Shown: positions 16,781 through 23,439, numbered from the stretch's first letter. The stretch is DNA of 25,000 bases from Prorocentrum cordatum (GCA_963575745.1 CAUYUJ010003692.1:177501-202500); one strand, 5' to 3'. Made by a program: numbers and translations. The notes: generated by a model from the letters alone, not told the origin.

Positions 16781-16975
16781 CTAGACGTGGTCGGAGTAGA
16801 TGGGGTCGGAGGATCGCGCCGACGTCGCCGATGCATCGGCGACGTCTGCGTTGCATCGGCGACGCCAGCGTGGAGAAAATCGGGCTCCGCATGGAGCGGC
16901 ATCGCCGATGTATCGACGATGCGGCGCGATCCTCCAACCCCATCTGCTCGGACCCCATCTGGGAGGCCTAGACGA
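16771..16975. mobile_element. GGAGTAGATGGGGTCGGAGG-family TIR element, copy 1
   Basis: Left arm AGGCCTCCTAG, GGTCGGAGTAGATGGGGTCG, GAGGATCGCGCCG; right arm reversed TAGGCCTCCCAG, ATGGGGTCCGAGCAGATGGG, GTTGGAGGATCGCGCCG. The interior is built of ATCGGCGATGCATCGCC-like inverted words. CGATG flanks both sides (16766-16770 and 16974-16978), a possible 5-base target duplication. Other copies: 21233-21487 and 24232-24455. Confidence 0.8.
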
Positions 16976-17195
16976 TGCCGCCCCACGCCCCCTCGAACCC
17001 CGACAAAAGTCACGACGAGAGGCGTCTCTCGCTCTCTTCGGCCCCGTGGGGGCCCTGGCCGGGCCGAAGGGGGCCGCCAAGAAGAGGGCTCGGGGCGAAA
17101 AGCCTTTCCAGGGGAGTGGGCCGAGACCCAATTGGGGGTCGACGCTGGGAACAAACCAGGACGTCGGGGGTATGGGGCCGCTGCTCCCCAGACCC
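16976..17195. other. No feature recognised
   Basis: GC-rich unique sequence between two TIR elements. No exon borders could be supported on the minus strand. Confidence 0.3.
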
Positions 17196-17376
17196 CTGCA
17201 CGCAAAAGCGACCCCGGGGCAAGAGCGGCCTTTGGAGTGCGGTCTTAGGAGGGGCCACGGCGGGGCCAGGCCTAAGCGCGCAGCAAGCCAGCACTGAGGG
17301 GCACTGGGGGGCACCCTCCTGGGCCCGCACCAGAGGGCCATTCCGGCGAAGGACCACCCTAGGTGTAGCCGAGGGA
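17196..17376. mobile_element. AAGAGTGACC-family TIR element, diverged copy 2
   Basis: TGCACGCAAAAGCGACC, GGGCAAGAGCGGCCTTTGG and GTGCGG at the left, GCCCGCACCAGAGGGCCATT and CGGCGAAGGACCACCCTAGG at the right, matching 12173-12356 position by position with C/G-biased changes. Confidence 0.65.
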
Positions 17377-17985
17377 GCGCGTCCCGGCCGGGATCCAGAG
17401 GCGGATCCAGCGGTGGCGGCGAGGGCCTCCCCGCAAGGGCCCAACAAGGGGAAAACCAGGCGGGGGCAGCAGTATTGGCACCTTTTTCCGCAGCGTTTCG
17501 CTAAGGATGGTCCCGCTTGTTGTGAAAAGGACGAACGAAAAGTCGCACAGCGGGGACAGGGAGCCCTAGACCGCCCCGGCGGCAGCGGTCCGGCGGCCGT
17601 TGCGCCCGAGCTTTCATCGCACTGCATTCCGGGATGTCGGGATCTCGCCCCACTGCGGGCTACACGCTTGGTCCGGACGGCCCCGTCCCTCAGAAACCAA
17701 TCTACTAAGGTGCACATGTCGCCACGGCGTTTGTTCTGAACGCGCCAAGTCGACGAAGCCGGCACCGCGGCAGACCAATGGTCCACTCTGCGTCCGAGGC
17801 GGAGTTCGCCCTGGTGTCCGAAGCGGCCTCTCAAAGACGTGAGCCCGCGCGTCGGAACAAACGGCGCGGCGACACATGGCCGTGCGCTGATCCCTGATCC
17901 CGATCCTATTTGTATATGCGGCCGGTAACTTCAGCATAGCGTGTCGCGGCGGCGGCCCCGGCGCTCCGCTCCCAGGAGCGGGAGG
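17377..17985. other. No gene recognised
   Basis: About 600 bases of mixed sequence. Open frames on both strands lack known motifs. Confidence 0.3.
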
Positions 17986-18086
17986 CTCGGAAACGCTCGG
18001 GACGTTGAAGCATGGGGGGCCAGGAAGTGGATAGCGCGTCGCGCCGAAGCGTGGTGGGCCAGAACTGGCGGAGCGACACGCTGCAT
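17986..18086 (-). repeat. GTCGCGCCGAAGCGTGGTGGGCC repeat, copy 1
   Basis: Shares GGGGGGC, GAAGTGG, GCGTCGCGCC, GGTGGGCCAGA and GGCGGAGCG with 23440-23530. On the minus strand both copies stay open in the same frame: SLRQFWPTTLRRDALST here, PLRRLWPTEFRRDAPAT there. It may be an exon relic or part of a mobile element. Confidence 0.55.
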
Positions 18087-18285
18087 ATCAACAATGCTTC
18101 AGCGCAAAAAATTGGAGAGGGGGAGGGAGGGCAGAGGGGAGAGCGCGAACCAGCGATGATCAGCACGCCGCTCGTCTCACGCGGAGCAGCCTGAGACGAC
18201 TGGCGGAGACTCGCTATCAACACACTCCCGACTGCACTCCTACTCTGCCACCTAGCCGGCTGATCGTGACCCGATCCAGGGGGGC

Positions 18286-18529
18286 CCATCCTACGGGGCA
18301 AAAAATAAGGGAACAAAAAGTGGCATAAACATAAGAACTCGGAGGTCCGCGCGGATTTCTCGGATCGGCGCTGGACCCCCCTCCCTGGCGCGCGGAGCGC
18401 GCCAGGGGCGGCGCCGGAGGCGCCGCCAGGGGGTCCAGTCCGGATCCGAGAAATCCGCGCGGACCTCCAAGTTTTTATGTTTATGTCATTGTTCGTTCCC
18501 CTACCATCCTAGGGGTCCAAAAAACAAGG
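18286..18529 (-). mobile_element. Palindromic TIR element flanked by ~25-bp direct repeats
   Basis: TIRs of about 60 bases: GGGAACAAAAAGTGGCATAA, ACATAAGAACTCGGAGGTCC and GCGCGGATTTCTCGGAT at the left, with the reverse of the right end GGGAACGAACAATGACATAA, ACATAAAAACTTGGAGGTCC, GCGCGGATTTCTCGGAT. The centre is a further GC palindrome (CCTGGCGCGCGG, CGCGCCAGGGG). Outside lie direct repeats CCATCCTACGGGGCAAAAAA (18286) and CCATCCTAGGGGTCCAAAAA (18504). On the minus strand each contains TAG|GATGG. A precise GA-AG excision would remove 18508-18291. Confidence 0.75.
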
Positions 18530-19252
18530 TAGCATCAAGATTTGCCGTCTCAGCATGGGCGTTCTGTCGCCGGCGCAGCAGAGTGCGGCAAGAGCGGGAC
18601 GCGGCGCGCACCCCGCGCCAGAGACCGAAGCGCGCTCGGCGCCTCGGCGCCGCGCCCGCTCGCCCAGGGAACCGACATCCCACACGGGCGCGGCGCACAC
18701 AGACGTCGCACGCAGCGTCGTCGAGGCGCGAGAGCGGACGAAAACGCAGCTCGCGCCTCGGCGCCGCGCAGATCTCGCCGGAGAGCGGCGCTCCCGCCTC
18801 GGCGCGGCGCAGTGCGGCGCACGCTTGCCGCTCGCCAGCCGTGGGGGGCCCTCGCGGGTGGGCGCCTTCCCGCCCTCGCCCAAACTCCGTGCGCGCACTG
18901 CGCTCGGAAGTGGCGTGCCCACGCGAGCGCGGCGCGTGGCTCGCCCGCCGAACCGCACGACAGCGAAAGCGGCCGCGGGGCCCCGCGGGAGCGAGAGAGG
19001 TGCCGGCCTTGCCGGAGCGCCGCGCAGCGCGTGTGAAAGCGGCGGTGCTGTGTCGGCGCGGCGCGTGTTCGTTCTTCGCCGCGCCCAGCGGAAGCTGTGC
19101 CGCCCCCGCCCCGGCGCGTCCCGGCGCATTCCTCCCTTCCTGCAGGTCGTCGGAAGCGGGGCCGCGCGCGAGCGCCTCTCGACTGCGAGGTGGAAGCGCG
19201 CTCCGATGCCAGATGTCAAGCCCTGCCAAGCTTGCTCCTGCCGCTGCGGGAG
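18530..19252 (-). other. ~700-bp CpG-rich, stop-depleted region; possible exon
   Basis: GC content is the highest of any long stretch here; words CGCCTCGGCGCCGCGC and CGGCGCGGCGC recur. Three plus frames and at least two minus frames are open for 160-280 codons, so openness is not evidence of a gene. A minus frame from 19229 ends DATLFFGPLGW at 18501; if the insert at 18508-18291 is spliced out it continues APLDRVTISRLGGRVGVQSG to a stop near 18217. That is suggestive but not decisive. No known domain is visible. Confidence 0.3.
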
Positions 19253-19260
19253 GTCCAGCG

Positions 19261-19420
19261 TTGAGTCGGGCCTGTCCCCCCTACAGGGGGACTGTCGAGG
19301 AACAATCAAACATAGTCCAAAAACATAAATGGCAAAAAACAAATACACAACAAATCGTCCCCAGACTATGTTTTTACTGTTTTAGAATTTTCCCCCTGTA
19401 GAGGAACAGGCCCGACTGAA
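19261..19420. mobile_element. TTAAGTCGGGC-family MITE (B), 160 bp, 8-bp TSD
   Basis: Left TTGAGTCGGGCCTGTCCC, right reversed TTCAGTCGGGCCTGTTCC, each followed by TACAGGGGG/TACAGGGGGAAA. Flanks GTCCAGCG (19253-19260) and GTCCAGTG (19421-19428) differ at one base. The interior is AT-rich, without coding capacity. Confidence 0.85.
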
Positions 19421-19429
19421 GTCCAGTGG

Positions 19430-19458
19430 GGATATATGTATATATATATATATACACA
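19430..19458. repeat. (TA)n microsatellite
   Basis: GATATATGTATATATATATA and TATACACATA, immediately right of the MITE at 19261-19420. Confidence 0.9.
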
Positions 19459-19583
19459 TACGCGGGGCCCTCGGAGTCGCTCGACCTGGCTGCCGATCTC
19501 CTGCCCCTGTAGACCCGCCTCTGCACCTCTGCCACCACTCGGGTGCCTCACCGAGGTGCACGGCGGGGGCCTTGGTTTTAAGG

Positions 19584-19625
19584 TTAAGTCGGGCCTGTCC
19601 CCCTACAGGGGGATGTTCGACGCAA
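19584..19625 (+). mobile_element. TTAAGTCGGGC-family left end only (C)
   Basis: TTAAGTCGGGCCTGTCCCCC, TACAGGGGGATGTTCGACG, then unrelated sequence. No right TIR before the next element. Confidence 0.7.
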
Positions 19626-19684
19626 GCTGATAAAGAGTCAGCATATATTCAAAACGAAATGTTTTAAAGAACCTGGAAACCTCC

Positions 19685-20020
19685 TTACAGTCAGACTTCA
19701 TTGGACAGGACACGCGGGAGGACCAAAGACCTTTCCGAGGGCCACATTGCCATAGGAATGCAGGAGGCATGGGTCGCGAGACACAGGACACAAGGGTACC
19801 CTTGATTTGGCAGGGTCGACCTACTAATCTTAAGTCGGGCGTGTCCCCCTACAGGGGGATTTTCGACGAAAAATAATAAGTATTTTGAGCATGCTCCAAC
19901 ATGGTCAAACAAATACGCAAAAAATGCTCCCCATACTATTTTTCTAGTATTCGTATTTCTGAATATGCCCCTGTAGAGGGACAGGCCCGACTTCAGACTA
20001 ATCTGGGCCGACTGTATATC
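19685..20020 (+). repeat. CAGGGTCGACCTRCTAATC repeat, copy split by a MITE
   Basis: TTACAGTCAGAC, GGACACGCGGGAGGA, GAGGGCCACATTGCC, ACCCTTGATTTGGCAGGG, TCGACCTACTAATC, then MITE D, then the continuation GGGCCGACTGT. The copy at 16101-16272 shows the uninterrupted order. Confidence 0.8.
19830..19995. mobile_element. TTAAGTCGGGC-family MITE (D), nested, with TSD
   Basis: Left TTAAGTCGGGCGTGTCCCCC, right reversed TGAAGTCGGGCCTGTCCCTC. Flanks TACTAATC and GACTAATC agree at 7 of 8 bases (or ACTAATCT exactly if the ends are set one base over). It sits inside another repeat whose intact copy at 16101-16272 serves as an empty site. Confidence 0.9.
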
Positions 20021-20112
20021 TGATGAGGGCAACGGCGAGATCCAACGCCAATCCACGCCAAGAGCTCCATCCGTCTTCAGGCTCTGGATTGTTGGCTCAA
20101 GGGTGTCTTTAC

Positions 20113-20350
20113 GGATTGCTCTTTGCAGCTTTTTGCAGGTTCCTTCCGAGCTCCTCAGCGGAGGCGCGCAGGCGCTCACGCAGCTCCCGCAGGCCACCGC
20201 TCCGCGGCGCCAGCGCGCCGGCGCCCGCCGCCGCGCTGGCGGTCGCGCCGGCGGCCTCGCCGGCGTCCTCCGCGGCGCCCGCGGCTGCCAGCGCCCGGTG
20301 CCACTCGCGCGCGGCGCGCTCCCGCGCCGCGTGGCTCTGCAGCGCGTTGC
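20113..20350 (-). CDS. Candidate exon, A/R/E-rich coiled-coil-like (exon 1 of model)
   Basis: On the minus strand it follows the acceptor GATCTGCGGGGCCAG and encodes NALQSHAARERAAREWHRAL, then AAAGAAEDAGEAAG, and GGLRELRERLRASAEELGRN, LQKAAKSNP, ending before GTAAAG, a strong 5' splice site. The AAREWHRAL and RERLRASAEEL segments are amphipathic helices, with one W-x-R-A-L-like core akin to the repeats downstream. It is 238 bases and ends in phase 2, so it cannot join 16780 directly and a further exon must lie between, or the border is slightly off. No start codon was identified. Confidence 0.45.
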
Positions 20351-20543
20351 CTGGCCCCGCAGATCGCCGAGGAGCTGCGCTGTGCAGCCGCTGGCTCGTG
20401 CAGCAGGGGCCCGACCACGGGGAGCCGCCCACAAGGAGCCCAGCCCCGAGACCCCGCAGGACGTGCATCGATTCTGGGTGCGGGAGCGTCACGCTGCTCG
20501 TGGGCAAACCCCTCGAGACCCAAGAAACCCAGGGCACCCTCGA

Positions 20544-20588
20544 GGAGGAGGAGGAGGAGGAGGAGGAGGAGGAGGAGGAGGAGGAGAG
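20544..20588. repeat. (GAG)n microsatellite
   Basis: A pure GAG run of about 14 units. On the minus strand it is a CTC polypyrimidine tract. Confidence 0.95.
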
Positions 20589-20699
20589 CACCCAAGAAAC
20601 CCTGGTGCTTCTTGGCATGGGTCCCCACTGCATCCTCGATGTGCTGGCCTCTGGGGCTCGCTGCCGGGCCCCCCCCGGGCCAGCAACACAACGCGGCTT

Positions 20700-21064
20700 G
20701 CCCTCGCTCGGACGTCCATCCCCCGCGCCTGCGGCGGCTTCGTGCGCCGAGGTTCGTCGCAGGATGGCCCGACAAGAAGTGGACCCAAGAGGACCCCAAG
20801 AGGCGCCCAAGACGCGCCCGAGAGGCCTCCAGGAAGCCCAAGAGATACCCCACGAGACCCCAAGAAGCCCCCAAGAGGCGCCCAGACCGCCTCCAAGAGG
20901 CCCCCGAGAGGCTCCCCACGACACCCCAACACATATACAAAGAGGCCTCAGACCCACAACCCAGGCACGGTGGCCGATGTTCGTCGCAGGATGGCCCGAC
21001 AACGAGTGCTCCCCGGTGGTCCCTGCCGAGCGAGAGAGACACGCACCCGCCCGAGCGCTGCCAG
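20700..21064 (+). mobile_element. ATCGCTCGGACG-family element carrying an insertion
   Basis: Starts CCCTCGCTCGGACGTCCATC, then CTTCGTGCGCCGAGGTTCGTCG; resumes after the insertion with GTGCTCCCCGGTGGTCCCTG, CCGAGCGAGAG, ACACGCACCCGCCCGAGCGC. The homologous copies at 22100 and 8729 lack the insertion and so act as empty sites. Confidence 0.65.
20746..21002. mobile_element. CCAAGAGG-type insert flanked by 30-bp direct repeats
   Basis: The repeat GCCGA-x-GTTCGTCGCAGGATG with GCCCGACAA occurs at 20746-20775 and 20973-21002, 29/30 identical. Between them (20776-20972) is CCAAGAGGCGCCCAAGA-type sequence of the same family as 1-800. On the plus strand both repeat copies carry GCAG|GATGG, where a GA-AG cut would restore the empty site. 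Confidence 0.75.
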
Positions 21065-21232
21065 GTCGTTGCCTCGGGCCCCTGGGCCATCAGCAGGAGC
21101 GAGGCACGGGGCGAAGAGCCGCCCCCGGGGAAGGGGCAGGGCTGGACCTGCCTTCGCTTTGCTGTTCGTGTTGGTTTCGCTCTGCTGTTCATTCTGCTCG
21201 ACCTGTTTTCCTGTATGCCTCCCTGCCAAAAC

Positions 21233-21487
21233 TAGAGGCCTCCTAGGGGGGGTCCGAGTAGATGGGGTCGGAGGATCTCGCCGCATCGCCGATACATCGG
21301 CGATGCATCGCCGATGCATCGGCGATGCATCGGCCATGCGCTGGCGACATCGGTGATGCATCGGCGACATCGGCGTGGAGAAAATTGGGCCGCACATCGA
21401 GCCGCATCGCCGATGCATCGCCGATGCATCCACGATGCGGCGCGACCCTCCGACCCCATCTACTCCGACCCCCTCTGGGAGGCTTAG
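21233..21487. mobile_element. GGAGTAGATGGGGTCGGAGG-family TIR element, copy 2
   Basis: Left AGGCCTCCTAGGGGGGGTCC, GAGTAGATGGGGTCGGAGG; right reversed AAGCCTCCCAGAGGGGGTCG, GAGTAGATGGGGTCGGAGG. The centre has many CATCGCCGATGCATCGGCGA words that pair with themselves. It is the best-preserved of three copies. Confidence 0.85.
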
Positions 21488-21517
21488 AAAAACAAGAAAC
21501 CAGACACGGCCGAAGTC

Positions 21518-21710
21518 TTAAGTCGGGCGTGTCCCGCTACAGGAGGATTTTTCGACGTAAATAAAATATACCCCAAAAAAAATCCAAAAATGATCCGAAC
21601 ATAGTCTGGGGACTATTTTTGGAATATTGTTTGACCCTTTGGGTGGCATTTTTGGGGTATCTCTTATTTTTCGTCGACAGTCCCCCTGTAGGGGGACACG
21701 CCCGTCATAA
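21518..21710. mobile_element. TTAAGTCGGGC-family MITE (E), 193 bp, 8-bp TSD
   Basis: Left TTAAGTCGGGCGTGTCCCGC, right reversed TTATGACGGGCGTGTCCCCC. A perfect 8-base duplication CCGAAGTC lies at 21510-21517 and 21711-21718. The interior is AT-rich with a second inverted pair around GTCTGGGGACTATT. Confidence 0.92.
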
Positions 21711-21856
21711 CCGAAGTCCAGCAAAACAGCGTGCAGGTCCAGGCCTGGGAGGGGGGCGGGGCCTCTGGCCCTCGCGGGGGCAGCCCTGCCGCTCTCTTTT
21801 GCGGGCCCTCGGGGCCATCACAGATCGCTGGGCCCCCCCCCCCCAAAAAAAAAAAC

Positions 21857-22100
21857 GCCGCTGCAACACTCCCTCCTCCTCCTCCTCCTCCTCCTCTCTC
21901 CTCCTCCTCTCTCCTTCTCCTCTCCTCCTCCTCTCTCCTCCTCCTCTCCTCCTCCTCCTCTCTCCTCCTCCTCCTCCTCCTCCTCCTCCTCCTCCTCCTC
22001 CTCCTCTTCCTCCTCCTCCTCATCCTCCTCCTCCTCCGTCTTGGATTGCCGCGCAGGTGTCGGAGAAGCTGAAGCTCGCCGAGCAAGCCGTTGCAACACT
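21857..22100. mobile_element. 230-bp (TCC)n-bearing segment between 14-bp direct repeats
   Basis: GCCGCTGCAACACT (21857-21870) and GCCGTTGCAACACT (22087-22100) flank a TCC microsatellite (21871-22038) and the stretch GATTGCCGCGCAGGTGTCGG to GCCGAGCAAGCC. Unit 2 of the tandem duplication has the single word GCCGCTGCAACACT at 22573-22586. So the segment was either inserted in unit 1 or deleted from unit 2 by recombination between the short repeats. Confidence 0.7.
22062..22090 (+). other. Possible plus-strand exon behind a TCC tract
   Basis: The TCC run followed by GATTGCCGCGCAG resembles a 3' splice site; the next bases GTGTCGGAGAAGCTGAAGCT read VSEKLKLAEQAVATLA, an amphipathic helix. It is short, present in only one duplication unit and on the strand opposite to the other exons, so I list it as weak. 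Confidence 0.2.
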
Positions 22101-22229
22101 GGCCATCGCTCGGACGTCCATTCCCTGTGTTTTTTTCTGTTCCGTGCGTGGCTTTATTCGCCAAATGATCAAGGATGCTCCTCGATGGTCCTCGCCGAAG
22201 GCAAAAGGCACACGTCCGAGCGATGCCAA
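22100..22229 (+). mobile_element. ATCGCTCGGACG-family TIR element, best copy
   Basis: TGGCCATCGCTCGGACGT at the left and, reversed, TGGCATCGCTCGGACGT at the right. The interior has TTCGCCAAATGATCAAGGAT and GCTCCTCGATGGTCCTCGCC. Confidence 0.8.
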
Positions 22230-22232
22230 GAA

Positions 22233-22426
22233 TTAAGTCGGGCGTGTCCCCCTACAGGGGGATTTTCGCCCAAAAGTAAAGAATACACAGAAAAGAATCA
22301 AAACATAGGCTAAGCATAGTCTGGGGATTATTTTTGGAATATTATTTGACCCTTTTGGGGGGTATTTTGGGGGTATCTCTTATTTTTCGTCGACAGTCCC
22401 CCTGTAGGAGGACACGCCCGTCATAA
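22233..22426. mobile_element. TTAAGTCGGGC-family MITE (F), 194 bp
   Basis: Left TTAAGTCGGGCGTGTCCCCC, right reversed TTATGACGGGCGTGTCCTCC. It is closely similar to E, including the interior. Its right flank CCAAAGTC matches E's flank CCGAAGTC, but the left flank does not, as expected if F arose with the tandem duplication and not by its own insertion. Confidence 0.9.
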
Positions 22427-22586
22427 CCAAAGTCCAGCAAAACAGCGTGCAGGTCCAGGCCTGGGAGGGGGCCGGGGCCTCTGGCCCTCGCGGGGGCATC
22501 CCTGCCGCTCTCCTCCGGGCCCTCGGGGGGGCCATCACAGATCGCTGGCCCCCCCCCCTCCCCCCCCCAAACGCCGCTGCAACACT

Positions 22587-22680
22587 GGCCATCGCTCGGA
22601 CGTCCATTCCCTGTGTTTTTTGTCGGTTCCGTGCGTGGCTTTCTTTCGCCAAATGATCAAGGATGCTCCTCGATGGTCCT
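22587..22680 (+). mobile_element. ATCGCTCGGACG-family element, truncated
   Basis: It runs GGCCATCGCTCGGACGTCCA to GATGCTCCTCGATGGTCCTC and then breaks directly into CTACAGGGGGGCC, an end fragment of the TTAAGTCGGGC family. Confidence 0.8.
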
Positions 22681-22725
22681 CTACAGGGGGGCCTGTCGGG
22701 CCTGTCCCCCTACAGGGGGGCCTGT
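22681..22725. repeat. Tandem fragments of TTAAGTCGGGC-family ends
   Basis: CTACAGGGGGGCCTGTCGGG followed by CCTGTCCCCCTACAGGGGGG and CCTGTCGGG. Two partial ends are joined head to tail. Confidence 0.75.
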
Positions 22726-22926
22726 CGGGCCGCTCCGCAGATCGAGGTTTAAATCGGGCCTGTCCCCCTACAGGGGGGTTTCCGACAAACGAGAATATTA
22801 GAAAAATACTTCAAAATTGTCAAACAAACTTGCAAAATAGTACCCAGACTAATGTTGGACTATTCTGGAATATCCCCCCTGTAGAGGGACAGGCCCGACT
22901 GAAACCTCGATCTGCGGAGCGGCCCG
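22726..22926. mobile_element. TTAAGTCGGGC-family MITE (G) inside a larger perfect palindrome
   Basis: The MITE spans 22749-22903 (TTAAATCGGGCCTGTCCCCC; reversed right end TTCAGTCGGGCCTGTCCCTC). Its outer flanks are inverted, not direct: CGGGCCGCTCCGCAGATCG then AGGT at 22726-22748 pairs perfectly with 22904-22926. Total arms are about 50 bases with an AT-rich loop of about 95. Confidence 0.9.
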
Positions 22927-23008
22927 AGCACCAAAGGCCCCACCCGGAGCCCGCAGGGGGCCCTCGCGGCCGGGAGCTTCTCTCGGCGCCGCGTGCCGCG
23001 GCGGCGTG

Positions 23009-23041
23009 CCCCACTCGCCGCGCCGTGCCCGGCGAGTGGGG
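23009..23041. repeat. 12-bp perfect hairpin
   Basis: CCCCACTCGCCG (23009-23020), nine-base loop, CGGCGAGTGGGG (23030-23041). It lies in GC-rich sequence between MITE G and the GGA microsatellite. Confidence 0.85.
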
Positions 23042-23130
23042 GGGCAGCGTGGCGCTCCCGCTCCGCCGGGCCTGGAGGCTCGGATGGGGCTCGGGGCGGT
23101 GAGGCCGGGAAGCGTTCGGGTGTTGCCAGA

Positions 23131-23310
23131 AGTGGAGGAGGGGGAGGAGCAGGAGGAGGAGGAGGAGGAGGAGGAGGAGGAGGAGGAGGAGAGGAGGAGG
23201 AGGGAGGAGGAGAGGAGGAGAGGAGGGGGAGGAGGAGGAGGAGGAGAGGAGGAGGAGAGGAGGAGGGGAGGAAGGAGGAGGAGGGAGGGGGAGGAGGAGG
23301 CCCAGGTCCA
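23131..23310. repeat. (GGA)n microsatellite
   Basis: GGAGGA runs with AGAGGAGG variants. On the minus strand it is a long CTC/TCC polypyrimidine tract. Poly-Glu, poly-Gly and poly-Arg frames here are artefacts. Confidence 0.95.
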
Positions 23311-23439
23311 AGGTGCTCCCAGCTTTTCGCTCCACTTTGGAGCCCCTGAGGCCCTCTGGGCCTCGTGAGGGGCGCCCTGCAGGTCGTCTGGGCCACCCCT
23401 AGAATCCTATAGGGGTACCTTGGGCCAGGGGTACTTCTA

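Larger units (their letters stand above)
21518..22680. repeat. Tandem segmental duplication (units 21518-22232 and 22233-22680)
   Basis: Both units contain, in order, a MITE, the words AAAGTCCAGCAAAACAGCGT / GAAGTCCAGCAAAACAGCGT, GCAGGTCCAGGCCTGGGAGG, GGCCTCTGGCCCTCGCGGGG, CATCACAGATCGCTGG, a C/A run, GCCGCTGCAACACT, and an ATCGCTCGGACG element. Unit 2 lacks the 230-base segment 21871-22100 and the last part of the ATCGCTCGGACG element. Confidence 0.9.

Noticed and set aside
20086-20099. TTGGCTCAAG, matching the last ten bases of the dinoflagellate spliced leader
   Set aside because: Only ten bases match; upstream bases of the leader do not. A chance match in 25 kb is not unlikely, and no retroposed transcript follows.
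16780-20113. Direct splice of the 20.1-kb exon to the 16.8-kb exon
   Set aside because: Phases do not agree (2 against 0), so another exon or another border is needed.
22225-22434. Target duplication for MITE F
   Set aside because: Left flank GCCAAGAA and right flank CCAAAGTC do not match; F is best explained by tandem duplication of a segment that already contained a MITE.
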